A stretch of DNA of 64,000 nucleotides from Drosophila pseudoobscura (lineage: Eukaryota > Arthropoda > Insecta > Diptera > Drosophilidae), in assembly GCF_009870125.1 (NCBI RefSeq), contig NC_046679.1, forward strand, positions 20,894,001-20,958,000, in the 5' to 3' direction. Position numbers and translations under genes: made by a program. The stretch's first letter is position 1; the number at the start of each line of letters is the position of its first letter. The notes under the pieces are model-generated. The model did no database searches, had not been told where the DNA came from, and saw only the letters and a list, made by a program, of their open reading frames with translations. Below, one piece after another: positions 32,801 through 45,801 of this stretch.

Positions 32801-35800
32801 CTGCCCCGCGACAGGTATCACAAGAGTCAGAGTCCTGTTTTTGGTGGGATAAAGGAATTAAATGGACGTCACTAATAAAGAGCCACAAACTTTGGATTGG
32901 AATACAATTGGGGACTGATTTGCAAACTATTTTAAATCACGAATAATTTTTGCACGTTTTTCGGGTGTAAACAGAAACAGCTGATTCCGATAAGCATTAA
33001 AGATCAATCGATACTTCTTATAGCTATCTAAGTAGGAAGTGCAACTATCGAAATTCAAAAGAATATTGGACCGAATATACATTTTCTTTTGGATGCAGAC
33101 GAGAACTAAGACATTTTTAAGTGATTATTTTTGTAGTGATCTGATGATATGCAATTGAATGACTATCGCACAGAGCAGATATAAGCAAATTCTGATTTGG
33201 CAAACACATAATACAGAAAAATGTAGCTTCTATTCTACTTACATCACTGTTTACATCACAACCACCGCTGCCTCGTCCGCCTCCGCCACTACACCTGTAC
33301 GCGTGGCAGGTGCCGCCACTCCCTCCACTGCCCCGACAGCCGCCAAATTCATGTTCATTGAGCTTCGCCTTGAAGCGTTTGTTCAGCCTATCACACTCGT
33401 CCCGCAGTGTCCAGATCTCGCGACGCAATTGCTCATTCTCACGCCGCAGGCGCTTGATGTCCGATTGCCCTGGAAAATCAGGAAAACCATTAACCAACAT
33501 CAACAGCAATACCAATGGAAAGTGGCCAAACCAAAGCAGGGGAACTTGGTAAAGCACGTGGCAATCATGCAGAGCTGTCAGGCCTTTTTGACACCTCAAA
33601 TCGCATTGTTTACAATCGCTTATCTTCTGTTTTGGCAATGAAAATCATTATTTTTTTATGAATAGACGCGGAGAACATACGCATATATCTATCATACGAG
33701 TATGTGGGAGGAGAGAATGATTTTTATATAGATATATTTGGTTGGGATTATTTTGGTTTTCGTTTGCCACCGTCTAATGTGTTTTTAATTGGTTGTTTTC
33801 AGCATTTTCGGTATTTATTAAACGATTATTTGATTTCCTGTTGTTTAATACTTGAACACATGAAAAAAATACACTTTTATGGCCGTAATCTTAGGCCGAC
33901 TTTGATCGCCTGAGAGCCCGTCATTTACCTCGTTCAACTTCGGCATTTATGTTGATGGTGCGCAACCTGAGCTCCTCATTCTCGTATATCATGCCCCGCG
34001 ATGACTTTCTGTCCAATCTGTAAAGTTCGAACATGCATTAGATAATTTGCTTAAACATTAACAGACAGAGATCTATAGATCTACAACTATGTACAACTAA
34101 AACTACGAGTAAGACCGGACCTTCGATTGGTGAGCGGTTGCCAGGGCGAACGGTAGCCAACCAACATGCCTAGCTTTTCCTATGATCCGTACAAATCAAA
34201 ACTCGTCCTAGATCTCGAAATATATTTGGTCTGTTCTGTCTTCAACGACTGCTGTAAGTCAACTGAACCGGATTTTAGGTCCAGCATTGGAACCAATTGT
34301 TAGCCGTTCTCTTCGGCTATATGGCGCACGGCCTTTCAACACTCGCCGCATATAAATAAATAATAATAAAAAAACGTAGGAAAAAAAGCACCGACGATGT
34401 AGGAAAAATAAATATAAATATACATATCACCGATTTGGTGCTAAGGAAAGGAAAATAACCAAAGCAAAGCCATAAATTACAACAACAGAGCATAAATAAA
34501 TTGATTTATCCAATGATTACGATCCAACGGCTGCTGGCATAAGGGAAAATTTAACCTGAATTTCTTATGCAAATAAATAGAGTGAAGTGATCTGAGAAGA
34601 GTATTCCAAAGTTTCCTATCACTTGGCACTGCGCAAATACTTAATTCTGCAAATCAAATTAAGCAGATTAACAGATCTATTGAAATCCCAAATGAGCCAT
34701 AAAAAATGGGATTCTTTGCAGGCTTTCCATAACTTACGCTTTTTATTCCGAAGCGATGTGACACTCACTGCCAGCCCGTCTGCACTGGGAATTTTTGACA
34801 AACTGCCGATCGCTTCGCCGATCTCAGCTCTCAGAGCCATGGCATATGCCACCATTCCAAAACAAATATTCAGAAAAAAACATACATATTTTTATACCCC
34901 ATGTATGTATAGCATGTTGTCTGGTAGGATGTCTCCGCTACGATTTGTGGAATGCGTAGATCTAAAAAACATTTTCCCATATTTAAGAAATGACAAGAGT
35001 GCTTTTGGTATTCTAATATTTGGCAGTCATGCTTAACTTAGCCAAGTGTCATTTATTTTGGCTACTGATTGGAAAAGAGTTTGGAATATTTTTCAGATCA
35101 TCACAGAGAGATATTCTCTTTGGAAGATTTATGCTTTCTCTTTTGATTTGTGTTCATAAGTTCTCTTTAAAAACATTCAACGAATAATTCGTAGTATTCT
35201 TTTAGGTGCGATCTAAATATATCCTCGCCGCCGACTATGATTTATTGATTTATTACACCCGGAGCAAAATACTCTGAGAATCGATTTAAATATGTATGCT
35301 AATATATTTTCAACGAGAATGGATGTTGGTAATGTTTCTCTCAGGGTAGAATAACATATAAAATAGTTTAGATTTATAGATATACGAATTTTCAGGTGCA
35401 TTATAGAGAAAGTAAAGGTTAAGAATGGAGAACATTTTTACTATTTGACATTTAAGAAAAAATTCATAAAAAATCAGTACTTGGAAGTTGTCTCATATTT
35501 ATTCTATATATGGTTGAAATCCCATATTTACTATATGATATATTTCATTAAATGTTTTCTTGATTCCAGCACATCTTTTCAAAGTTCTTATTCCGGTGGT
35601 TCCTCTGATGATCTTCAACACGTTCCATCCCTGATTTCTGGATTCTATTTTTCGATTTTCCCAATATACACTTGTATACACAAAGAAGAGCGGCGCAGCG
35701 CTGGGCGTCAGCACGTTTCTCCCACGGAAGCAGAGCAGACCAAACAATCGGATCGATAGACTGATGATCGATAGCAAAGCAATCTTTTGGCAGTTTTATT

Positions 35801-36278
35801 GATGTCTACACACACTCACTCGCAAAAACATATATCTAAAGATCGTGTGGCTATATACGCTTGGAATAAACATTCCATCTGATGATTCTGTGTACTTTGT
35901 AGTGTAAAATCAACTTGGACAATGTACCCCTACCCGAACCCGTACCCCCGGATTGTACACGATTCGATGATAAACAAATTGGAATTATTTTTAGTTCCGC
36001 TGGCCAGCGGCGAATATTGTTTGTTTAACGACCACTGAAGTGTATAGATATTAGAAGAGAACTTATAATGACTTTTAATATTTATCAAGAGCCAGATGTC
36101 CGTTTCCAAAAATAAAGTGCATGTGGCAAACGGCATTGGCCAAAAGGGGACAGAGCCAAGCCAGGGATATCCAAAGGGAAAGTAAGAGTTTTGCTGCTTA
36201 CTTGGCGGACTTTTCCGAACGTTTGTTGGTCTTCCGACTTCTTTCATAGTGAGTTTTTGCTTGTTTAGCACCTTTCAT
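29195..36278 (-). CDS. Unrecognised coiled-coil, low-complexity protein (1091 aa, 7 exons)
   Basis: Joined on the minus strand: 36278-36202, 34017-33929, 33469-33243, 32834-32384, 32324-31333, 30690-29956, 29899-29195. All junctions have GT/AG and phases agree, giving 3276 coding bases. The N-terminus is very basic (MKGAKQAKTHYERSRKTNKR). A coiled coil follows at about 35-95 (IYENEELRLRTININAEVER, IKRLRRENEQLRREIWTLRD). A Gly/Cys-rich stretch is at about 96-165 (DSCDTCRGADDGHCSDDCC). Then come poly-Gln near 187, proline-rich possible SH3 ligands, a short helix at about 615-636 (VNLESILNDIETISEDI), PPPPLPPARRP in exon 6, and poly-His in exon 7. The end is KIPWCGCWGNGCL, which could be lipid-modified or bind metal. 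No enzyme domain is seen. The composition suggests a cytoplasmic scaffold or adaptor. I do not recognise the family; function is inference. Confidence 0.8.
29956..30690 (-). CDS. Exon 6 of the coiled-coil gene
   Basis: 735 bp, phase 0 at both ends; acceptor CCCCCACAG, donor GAG|GTAAGAGG. Encodes TDSVNLESILNDIETISED, a basic segment, then long Pro-rich tracts. Confidence 0.85.
31333..32324 (-). CDS. Exon 5 of the coiled-coil gene
   Basis: 992 bp; acceptor CTCTTCATAG, donor CAG|GTGAGG. The largest exon, rich in Pro, Ser, His and Ala, with no recognised domain. A 642-bp intron follows, empty as far as I see. Confidence 0.85.
32384..32834 (-). CDS. Exon 4 of the coiled-coil gene
   Basis: 451 bp; acceptor CCAAAAACAG, donor TTCAG|GTGAGC. 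Encodes the Cys-rich DSDSCDTCRGADDGHCSDD segment, PPLPPEVP, poly-Gln and a TPIELVANQMNDLHAS helix. The following intron is 59 bp. Confidence 0.85.
33243..33469 (-). CDS. Exon 3 of the coiled-coil gene
   Basis: 227 bp; acceptor GATTTTCCAG, donor GAT|GTAAGTAG. Encodes the main coiled coil (KRLRRENEQLRREIWTLRDE) and the start of the Gly/Cys-rich part. It begins with two bases of a split codon, so it can accept either upstream exon with one spare base. Confidence 0.85.
33929..34017 (-). CDS. Exon 2 of the coiled-coil gene
   Basis: 89 bp; acceptor AACTTTACAG, donor CGAG|GTAAATG. Encodes LDRKSSRGMIYENEELRLRT and the NINAEVER end of the first coil segment. Confidence 0.75.
36202..36278 (-). CDS. 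Exon 1, start of the 1091-aa form
   Basis: 77 coding bases beginning ATG AAA GGT; donor GCCAA|GTAAGC. Its two spare bases complete the first codon of exon 2. The product is strongly basic. Confidence 0.75.
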
Positions 36279-36312
36279 TTATCCAACCAGTTTATATAGC
36301 AATGCAATCAAT

Positions 36313-36321
36313 GGTCACACT
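36313..36321. promoter_or_regulatory. Motif-1-like promoter element
   Basis: GGTCACACT, matching the core of Drosophila promoter Motif 1, 35 bp upstream of the exon 1 ATG. It is on the plus strand, opposite to the gene, so its role is uncertain. An Inr-like TCAGTT on the minus strand is at 36540-36545. Confidence 0.3.
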
Positions 36322-39300
36322 TTGCTGTGGGTTTTACCCAAAAGTTTATGCAATCATCTGTGAGCTGTGACGAATTTCACTGGCACAACATACTCGTATT
36401 CACTGTCTTAACTTGAATTTCAATAATTAATTATAATTTTCGCTGTAGAAACTCGTGAACAGCGTGACAAAATGTGAACTGTGTTGAACAAAATTCAATT
36501 TCACCGCAGCAAAACCGCACGAGTCGACTCTGTACCGAAAACTGACAGTTGGGCGAGATCAGTTTTGGCCAAAAAAGAACGCGACTAGAACAACAAAACG
36601 CCGACGGCTACGACTGCGACTGGCATTGAACCATTGGCTTTGCCACTGCCGCCGCCGCCAAGAGCAACAAGCTTTGTCTGCTTCAATTTTTATTAAAATT
36701 AAAAGAAAAATGAAAAACGAACATAAAAACCATAAAACACAAAAAGAATAGAAAATGTTTTATAAAGCAAATGCGAACGAGTAAATCGAAAGAACAACAA
36801 ATCATCGTTCTCAATGAAATGTACGCATGCTGTGCCGCGGAGCATTCGTTTATAAGATTAACAAAAAGAAATCTGACGAGAAAAGAGACAGAGAGAGAGA
36901 AAGAGAGCAAAAATACCTGCCACAAAGGACAACGAACTTTGGATGCTCTTGGTTTAAGAAAGAGAATCGAATGAGGTAGGGAAAGCATCATCTTGCAATG
37001 GAAATCTCTGTTTTCTGATGCCCAGGAAGAAAGAGGTATCTAGGAGGAACAATACGATATTTTAAGGCCTGTAATAGCTTAAGAGATCCATCAAGATATC
37101 GAAAACCAACATCCAATCGAAGAGGATCAGAGGTATCATATAACTATCAGTTCCTTATAAAGGGTATTCAAAAATAGCCTGCTCAAGCATCAGCACTGAA
37201 AACTGTCTGACGTAGTAGTAGTCTCTCAACGTCAGCTGGAACAAAAAGCTTCTGCCAATTTCCCGATTTCGAAGGTAAAACCCCGAGAATTCTTCTACTA
37301 TTAATTATGAAAATTACAATTAAGTGACAAAAATGATTAAAATTGCTCAAATATTTATTGTTTTTCTTCTTGTCAGCGATATTTAAGCTTTAAAAAAAAT
37401 GTCAGTGCTTATACAATCAATTACCCAGCTAATTAGACTGGTGGTTTTTTCCTGCAGGATGATTTTTTACGAGACTCGAGTAAATTGACTTTATTTACTC
37501 GAATATTTATTTCCGTTTGCATTATTCAAATTAAAGGGTTTTGCAGGTCGAAGCATGATTATAGTGATAGCATAGGAAATAAATTGAAATTAATCAAGCC
37601 TTTAATCGCATTCCATGTTGGATTCTGGTTGGGGTTCTGGTTGGGGCTTTTGTGGGTTGACAGCTGCTGTAAAAGCTGAGTACAGGGGAAATTAATTTAT
37701 ATATTTGGTAAGCAGCAGATGATGGAGTAAATTAACAATAACCGCATTTCCAATTAAATTAACAGCTCTTTTATTGAGATCCAAATGAAATAAATTGGAT
37801 CCCTCTCTGACACTGACACTGACACTCTCCGTCTCCGTCTCCTTGTTAAATGTGTCGCGACATTGGCGGCCTAAATAAAAACTATAGCTGCCACCCACAC
37901 CATCGTGGATCCCATCAAATCTTGCGTATACATGTATTTGTCATCACACAACATTTTAAAAATAATTTCTACTCATTTGGCTAGTTTTCCTCTGCTTCTG
38001 TACGAATATTCATTATGTAAAGTTCACGGGGAGGCCATCACGTCTAATAAATAATAATTTTTTATAATTCGCTTATGAAAAATGCCCGTGAATCGGCGTT
38101 ATTTATCAGCCAATTAGAGAAATTAGCTAGGGATAACGTAGAGCTGGCGGGGGCATAAATATAATTTAAAGGAGCCGGACACCTTTTGCCATCCCGTGCC
38201 AATTTGTATCAAAGCTAATCGCCGCCTGTCATTCCACGCCGCTGTATCTATTGTTTATTTTGACATAAATGTGACGGCGACAGTTTAATCTTAGGCGATA
38301 ATATTTTCATCTTTTCTCTTCGCTTTGAGATAGTAGTTGTTTTCTAAAGAAATTGTTTGGGGGCAATTGAAGGAATTTGGCCGAAATTAAGGAAAGATTA
38401 AGTGGTTAAGTGGGGGGAAGAGGAATTCGTGGGCTATGACATATGGATGGACAGTTCTAATCCATCTAAAGACTATCTAAAGGATAACTTAAATGGAAAG
38501 CTATTTAAAGGAGTTTTGTTAGAGAAAAGTTGTGTCATATGAAAAATGTAATCAAATATGGAATCCATCTAGCATTGAAGATAGTTTTTCGATCTCTTAG
38601 ACAACGCCATCTATGGTTGATCCATCTATGTATATACTTTTCCAGAAATCTATTGATCGGAAAGCACTCACTGATCTTAAAAGCTGCAAACCCATAATGA
38701 TTATAAGAGATCTGCGCATGATCCTTACGGTCATCTCTCACCGAAAGCTATCGCCACAAGCTTTTGATCTCTTATACAGATCGGAGAACTCTCTCGTTCT
38801 CTATTTTGAGGGGATCTTAACTTAATTATACAGCTAAAGTAGCTTATGGCTAAGTAAATGAGTTTGTTTCTGGTTTGGTTTACCTGGTGTTTAGCTTAAA
38901 GTGTGCATGACGTCTTCGTTCTCGGAGCATAGTCGTGCATTAGTTTTCCGACATGTGAAAGAAAAACCAACAAACAAAAAACAAAAGACACATAAAGTAA
39001 AAAACAAAACAAAAATAACGCGCCGCACCGTACACAAAACAAAACAAAACACACGGAAAAATACGGGAAAAATATGGAATGGATAAAGGGGCAACAACAA
39101 CAACAACAAAATCATAATAATGAAAATGGAAAATTATTTTTTGTTGCTTATTTGATTTTGGTTTTTCTGTGTGTGTTTTTCCTACAATTTGTTTTGGATT
39201 TTTCTTTTTCGTTTTTGTTACTTTTCTTTTCGATTTTTGTTTACAAATAGTTGAGAGCGTGTTTATTTGGAGAAGAGCAGAGTGTGTAAGCGCATTGGAA

Positions 39301-42300
39301 ACCAACCTCCCCCGTAGACCCCAAATAAACCCCAAACAAACGAGGGCCAATGGCAGTTTACATCTGGATTAATCGCGGCCAAATGCAGGCAACATCTTGG
39401 TTTCGATTTGTGGCACCTTCAAGTATTAAAATATGTACGAGTATCAGCCAGCTTGATGTTGACGTGTGGCTTAATATCTAGATGTTCAATGACATTCCGT
39501 TCTTTATGGCCGACCGACACTGTCTGGGTTGTTGGTTACACAATGCCCCAAGGGGGCCTGAATGTATGCTACACACGCACCAATCTCCAACAAAAGCCCA
39601 GACATACACATGGACACACATACTCGTACATTTTTATTCAAAAGGGGTAAAGTAAAGGCATTATCTTCTGGCAAAGGCAATTGATTTATCGATTAAGTTG
39701 TCAAGTACACATTGTCATCCTTCATTAATATTTACATGTGTTACAGAATCAGCCCCGCTTCTTGAGAGGCAACGGCAAGCCCAGCCCTCCCAGGCCCCTT
39801 TGGGGACTTTTCTTCTTTTCTCTTGTGTGTAGCATTGAAAAGCTTGCCAGCAAAAGGATTTTCTTTCACGATTACATAACTGGCACACACACAGGACCCA
39901 CCCGACCCGAAACATAATGGAATACTTGGCTAATTTATGCCATTTATCAAGGTGGAATGTACATTCAAAATTCGAGAAGAAACGATTCTGATGGAAGCCA
40001 GATACGCTCAACCAATCTTAAACAGAAGTTATGCGAAATATGCCTAACAGAACGCAGATAAACCTGTCGAGATCTTAAACAAAGGTACTACACGTAATAA
40101 TACTCAAAAATTTCTTCTATATATTGATTCTACGAAAACATTTGAACCGTATAAACAATCGTAGGATCGAATATATGTATATCGTTTACTTATAAACACT
40201 TACTCAGTATCATAATAATAAGAACTCATAAAGAATTCTTGTAATTCTCTATATCCAAGCGAAATTTATGTCTGCGGACAATTAAACAGCCGCACAATGA
40301 AAATATCAATCCAATTTATGGATCACTTGAGCACATTCTTCCATTAGCGAGACCCGTCAGGTACGATTATAATGGGTAAATATCTGGAGCAGATATGGAT
40401 ACTACGACCCCGACGCCCACACACGGATGATCATCAGCGCAACAAAGCTCTCCTGCTGATCTATGCAGATACAATGCGATCTATGGGATACACTCTCTCT
40501 CTATCTTTCGGGGCGGAACGGTTACGGGATACGTTGTGGCCTGCGTGGCACGCGACTGGGAACTGCAACCACTTGGCTCCGGCAGTGGGTTCGGTTCTGT
40601 GTGTTTTCGTGTTAAATATTTTGCGTACAACCATTTTATTTGTTGTTTCTTTTATGCGTGTGCCGCCGCTCTCCTCTGTCTACTTGTGTGTGTTTGAGGC
40701 ATGCCTCATAGACTAGTGTGGCAGGGGGTAGGGTGCATTCGAGCGGACCCGGTGGTGTGCGGCATACGGCATGCCAATAAACTGTCGGAATGTGTGTGTG
40801 TGTTTGAGCTGCTAAACCGTCTGCAGACAGTGGGTAAAGTAAATATACGCCTGAAGAACGGAAATGTTTGTGGAATAATTTCCTCAAAATTCCTAATTTC
40901 CTGATTGATTGAGTTTATAGAAAGGAAAGGCCACGGGAACTTTTTCAGGGTTGTTTAGAAAGTATAAATACTCTACGGAGTGATCTTTGGAAAAGAAATT
41001 TGGAATATTTTGCCTGAACACCTGAAAAGTGTACTAACTTTTCTACATTTATATGAAACCAAAGGGGTCACCACATATATGTTAATCGGCAGTAAAAATA
41101 CCACCATTGATGGTGTTTAATCTCCAATGAAAGTTCCATCTAATAATAGACAGCAAATCCATAAAAACCCCCATAACATCCCTAATTCAACGACTAATCT
41201 TCTTGTCCGCATATTAAACATCAACACTGTGCCTGCCGTTCTACTCCATCTTCCTCAGCGGCTAGACTATTCCAAAAAGCATAGAAAGCGAAAAAGAAAT
41301 AGAAAGAGAAAGAGAGGGAGATGTAGATACAGAGAGAGTTAGAGAGAGATGGAATAAAAGTTGCGTGAGGCTGAGGCAACAAGCAAAACCGAATGCACAG
41401 CACACAGGCAAACTCTTGAACAAACAAGCAAAATGAGCAAGTTTCTGTCTATTTTTTGCTGCCTGCCGCCTGTTGCAGTTTATGGTTCTATTATGGGGCA
41501 GTGTGCGTCCTGCTCGGCTCGGGTCTCGGGTCTCTGCCTCTTTTTTATGCCACACAAAGCAGAGGATCTTTCGTCTCTATGCGTATGGACGATTTCATAA
41601 ATACACCATAATGCGGGGCACAGCCTTTGATGGAAACTGGCTGCAGTTAAAGTTTTTAATGTCCAACATATGAGGAATAATAACCAGGCCGAAACGTGGT
41701 TTGTGGCTCCAAAAGGGTGATAGAGATTCCCATTTCCATTTGGGGGGTTAAAAGTGTCTTACATTTTATGGATCTTATTCGAAGCTTCAACGCATTAAAT
41801 GGTATCAAATAAATAAACAGACTTAATGACCTGTTGGACTTTTTAATTGAAACCCGAAGAGGAAAAGGAATTTCCCACCAATATATATTTCCAGCAATTT
41901 TAATAAACATACAAATTCCTCCACTGATTTCCAGAGTGAATTTCCACACGCACGCAGACATTTATGTATTTCTATTAATTGTGTCAGAATCACAACTAAA
42001 TTAGTTTTCCCCGTCGCTTTTCTGCTTTTCTGGGTCATCTGCAGTCATCATTCCAAAAAGGTGAGAGATCCGTGTCTATTTTTATACCCTGCCTGCCTGC
42101 CACAAGTTGTAACGTTGTTTGGACGTCTGTGCCACATCGACACGAACGGAATGGAATGAAGATGGAAATGGAAACGTACAAGATTCTGTAAACAATAAAT
42201 TACAAATCAAATTGCCATATGCATCAGATTTACAGCGGAGCCAAAACACTTTGCCATTTTGTTGATTCTGCGAATTATTTCCAAAATAAAATCGATCTCC

Positions 42301-42641
42301 GTTTCGCGGCTGTGCTAATTGAAGGCCCCCCGAATTGGGTCGGGAAAATTCAGATCAATGGGCATCAATTCCTGGCCGCCGAGCGGGCGATGATCGATGA
42401 ACTATCAAGGTAACGGAAGCGGGACCAATTTAATTGCCTTCCCAATGAAAAATTGGCATGGCAAATCGTAAAGTTCGATATGAGAAATATTTTCCCAACA
42501 AGTTCAATGAGCCGCAGCCGCATAAAACCCCCAAATGCGAATGATGCTCATATGAGAGTTCCATTCGCTGCTAATTGCTCGGTCTAAATGATGAATATGT
42601 TTTTAATAATTGATACTGAATTATGAGCAGCGCAAAGATAA

Positions 42642-42659
42642 ACACACACACACACACAC
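42642..42659. repeat. (CA)n microsatellite
   Basis: An uninterrupted AC run of 18 bases. Confidence 0.9.
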
Positions 42660-43350
42660 GCAGGGGGCAAAATCTGAAATAATGTGTTTCCCAATTAAAA
42701 TTCAATACCAAACCAATCTTTTTTCCCATTGCTGCTGGCTGCCAAAGACAAAATTTTTGGCTGGAAATTCATTTGCCGAGCAGCAAAAATCAATCGCAAA
42801 TCGGGGAAAATCGTTTTCAAGTACATATTATGGCGTAATTGAAATAAATATTCCGATAATGCTGATATATTTTTGGTATACATTTATGAGGCAGAGAAAT
42901 CATCTCGTGTATGTCTGATGTGGCATGAAAAACAGGTGTAGCAATTGGTGAGAGTCCATTTGCTGCTTGTTTCTACTATGAACTATTTTCTAATGAGTTT
43001 ATATTTAAATTTTTCGTTTGTTTTAGATATGAATAGTAGCCAAATTTCAATAGATGAAGCTATATTTCTGATCATTCCTGATCAAAGTGGTATTAAGCAG
43101 TTAGTTCAGGCCGACAAAAAAGCTACAAAAAGTGGTAAAAAGTGATTGAAATGACTGATTTTTGTAGATATTTTTATGATTTATCCAACAGTTTTTTGGA
43201 AAAATTCTTTAGCAGTAATAAACTTTGCCTAGATTTGTGTGAAAAATAACAACTCAACCCTTTTTTAATTTTCTTGACTTTTGGAGATCCCTTCCTGATC
43301 TGATCTCAAACCAACTTCAAATTTACATTTCCTGTGATAATAGATAGCAA

Positions 43351-43424
43351 CTAGCTTTCTCTGTGGATGTGGTTGGCAGATAGCTTTGCCTGTGGATAGT
43401 TAGCTGATAGCTTTCCCTGTGGAT
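43351..43424. repeat. Three spaced AGCTTT..CTGTGGAT repeats
   Basis: The motif TAGCTTTCTCTGTGGAT recurs, with C/G changes, at 43352-43368, 43381-43397 and 43408-43424, spaced 29 and 27 bp apart. Looks like a small decayed minisatellite. Confidence 0.7.
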
Positions 43425-43663
43425 ATATGTAGATTTCAGATAGATTGTTTGCGTATGTGTTTACCTCAAACCCGCGCTTTCGCCAACCCAGCCCTTGCTC
43501 TAAGCCAAATAAACACGCTCGGGTGGCTCTCACACGCCAACGAATTAAAGCTTGGCCACACTGAGAAAGCCTTCAGTGTGTGGTTGTAATTGTGTGTCTA
43601 TGTATCCATGTGGGTGTATCTGTGTGAGTGAGGTGTACATACTTTGGTATAGGTGCAACCTAC

Positions 43664-43793
43664 TTGCTTTGGTGGGCGATGAGCTCGACGGCGTTGATTT
43701 CCGCTGATTGCTGTCGCTGTTTTCGCCGTTGCTGCCGCTGGCGCGTCCGCTAATTAAATTGTCATCCAAAGAAATGCCGTCGAGCCAATGCAT
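43664..43793 (-). CDS. Alternative first coding exon of the coiled-coil gene
   Basis: ATG gives MHWLDGISLDDNLIS, then a polar Ser/Asn-rich stretch ending SSSSPTKA, and a donor GCAA|GTAGGT. The 130 bases leave one spare base, which fits exon 3 (33469) but not exon 2, and would join as TKA-R-QSDIKRL. The result is a 1079-residue form with a different, acidic-to-polar N-terminus. The frame is open further upstream but without an ATG. That it belongs to this gene is inferred from phase and strand only. Confidence 0.5.
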
Positions 43794-44339
43794 GACATTA
43801 TTTCCCTTTGTTGTCGACACGCACTCTACAAACACTAGAACAAACACGGCCACTGGCGACACACACACGGATACTCATGTATCGGAGGAATAAATCACAT
43901 TTGGGCAGACGGCGACGGCCCAGCAATTGATAATAATTTCATCTCAAATCGTTGACACTTCATTTTGCATACCGTTTTTCCTTTCGCTTTGTTTCGCTTT
44001 TCTTTATTTTTTTCACATTTTTTTTACACCTTCAGGGCATTGGCAGTTGACATTTGTTTGCTCATTCCATCCACACTGGGCAATAATTCGATTCCCAGCA
44101 ACAAGTATTGAATGGACGTTTAGCTCTTTTCCGCTTGTTCTTCCCTTATGCCTTTTGCTTTGGCTTTGGCTTTCACTTCACGATTTGCTTTCAACAACAC
44201 GCATACGCATACGCCCTGTGTGACATAATTAGCACATTGCACTTTAACACTTGTCAACAGCTACAGCTACAGGGCTTGCCTGCCGCCCTCTGGTCTGCTC
44301 CGCACAGACTACAGAATAGTTCGCAAATTATGAAAGATT

Positions 44340-44480
44340 TCGTACAGAATTGGTAACACTCTCACAGCTGTGGTAAAATGCACTGAAAATATGAGTTGGT
44401 GGTACTTCACAAAAATAAAAAGTAAAAAGAATCGCCAGACTCAAAACTGTCGATAGCTTTGCGATAATGCCCATCGATTT
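44340..44480 (-). promoter_or_regulatory. Possible promoter of the long isoform
   Basis: Upstream of the alternative first exon the sequence has an E-box CAGCTG (44365-44370), a TCGATA-type site near 44450, and ATCGAT (44473-44478). These resemble common fly promoter elements. Weak evidence. Confidence 0.25.
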
Positions 44481-45800
44481 ATCCACGATTGCGACTCGTT
44501 GTGAGCCCTCTGGCTAACCGGCTGCTTCTGACCGGAGACGCGAACCCCAGACGCTGACCATACGTATGGATTGTACTCGCAGACGTACACGGACACGGAG
44601 ACACAGAGTCCGGCGACTGTGGCGTGGCGCATTTTCCAATCGTTTCGCACATTATTGTTTCCATTGTGTTCGATATTTGTATTTTCTTGTACTTTTGTTG
44701 TTCGCCCACAGACACATCAATACGATACGATACCATATCGGTACATGTGTATAAGTTTGCCTCAATTTATTGTACCTTCCTCTGTTTATTTTATACAGGC
44801 CCCAGCATTCTAGTATTACTCAGTGGGAGGGGAGGGGGCGGGGGGCAAGAAGGCACGAGGGATTGTTAGCCGAGCCGCTTCTGGCCAATTTCCTATTAGA
44901 CATGTCGGCAGATACAGTTCGTGTGCGTATTGAATGTGGCAAAGCACTGGAGAACCATGCGATGGCTGGCTGGTTGGCGGCCGAAGGTGATTCAGACAGA
45001 TAAATATTACCTGTCTGCCCTTCGGGGGTATACTGCGATTTATACATAGTTTAGCATTGGCCAAATAGAAATTCGATGGAAATTCAAAGGAAATATAGAG
45101 GAAATAGCACCTACGTACATATTTACATGTGGAATAATATTTATAAAATCTACAGTTATGCCTATTAGGCCAGATAAATATATCAGAAAAATAAATGGAA
45201 CAGAAAAATCACACAATAAATCATTCATTAAGCACTGAAACTGTCGCACATCGAAAGGCATTATGTCAAAAATGTGTCAAACAAGAATTTAAGTATTCTG
45301 AAAATATTTTGAATGCATTTTCGGGTGAGAGCTTTGCTCTACAGCTCGACGATTATATACGTATGTATATGTTTTTCTTAATTTGATCTTTAATGTCTTA
45401 ATTTTCTTTAATTGCTTGAGTTGTTCCAATTGCCGATTGCTTGTTTATACCAGAGCAGGTGTATTTTAAACATCTGACTAAACATGAATGAAACTCGTAC
45501 AAATTTAATGTGGAGAACAAAAAATCAGGCAGATCATTGAATCTTTGAATGAAGAATCGTTTGATCAGTGAACTCTTGGATAGAAAGACTGCCTGCGAGC
45601 ACTATACACAAATTTTCGTTTTATTTTCCATCGAACCACAACCACTGTGCACTTAATGGCCGCTTGTCAACAGTCCCCATACTGATGGTCTGCTTTCCCT
45701 CAATTTACTTTCGAAATATATTTTAAGGTAATTTAAAACCAAATGTTTATAGTAGTTCGATTGGGAAATTCTTTTAAAATGTTAGTGCAGCCTCACTTCT
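44481..45800. other. Intergenic, no supported gene
   Basis: A G-rich tract lies near 44821-44845. Short frames have no protein character. Confidence 0.4.
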
Positions 45801-45801
45801 A

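Larger units (their letters stand above)
36322..43663. other. Long intron or upstream region of the coiled-coil gene
   Basis: If the 43.8-kb start exon is used, this is part of a 10.2-kb first intron. I see no other gene in it. GA-rich tracts lie near 36890-36910 and 41280-41345, and a CA microsatellite at 42642-42659. Confidence 0.45.

Noticed and set aside
34750..34855. Minus-strand frame starting MVAYAMALRAEIG with a good donor GCA|GTGAGT
   Set aside because: It ends in phase 0, which fits neither exon 2 (needs two spare bases) nor exon 3 (needs one). It may be a non-coding exon, but I cannot support it.
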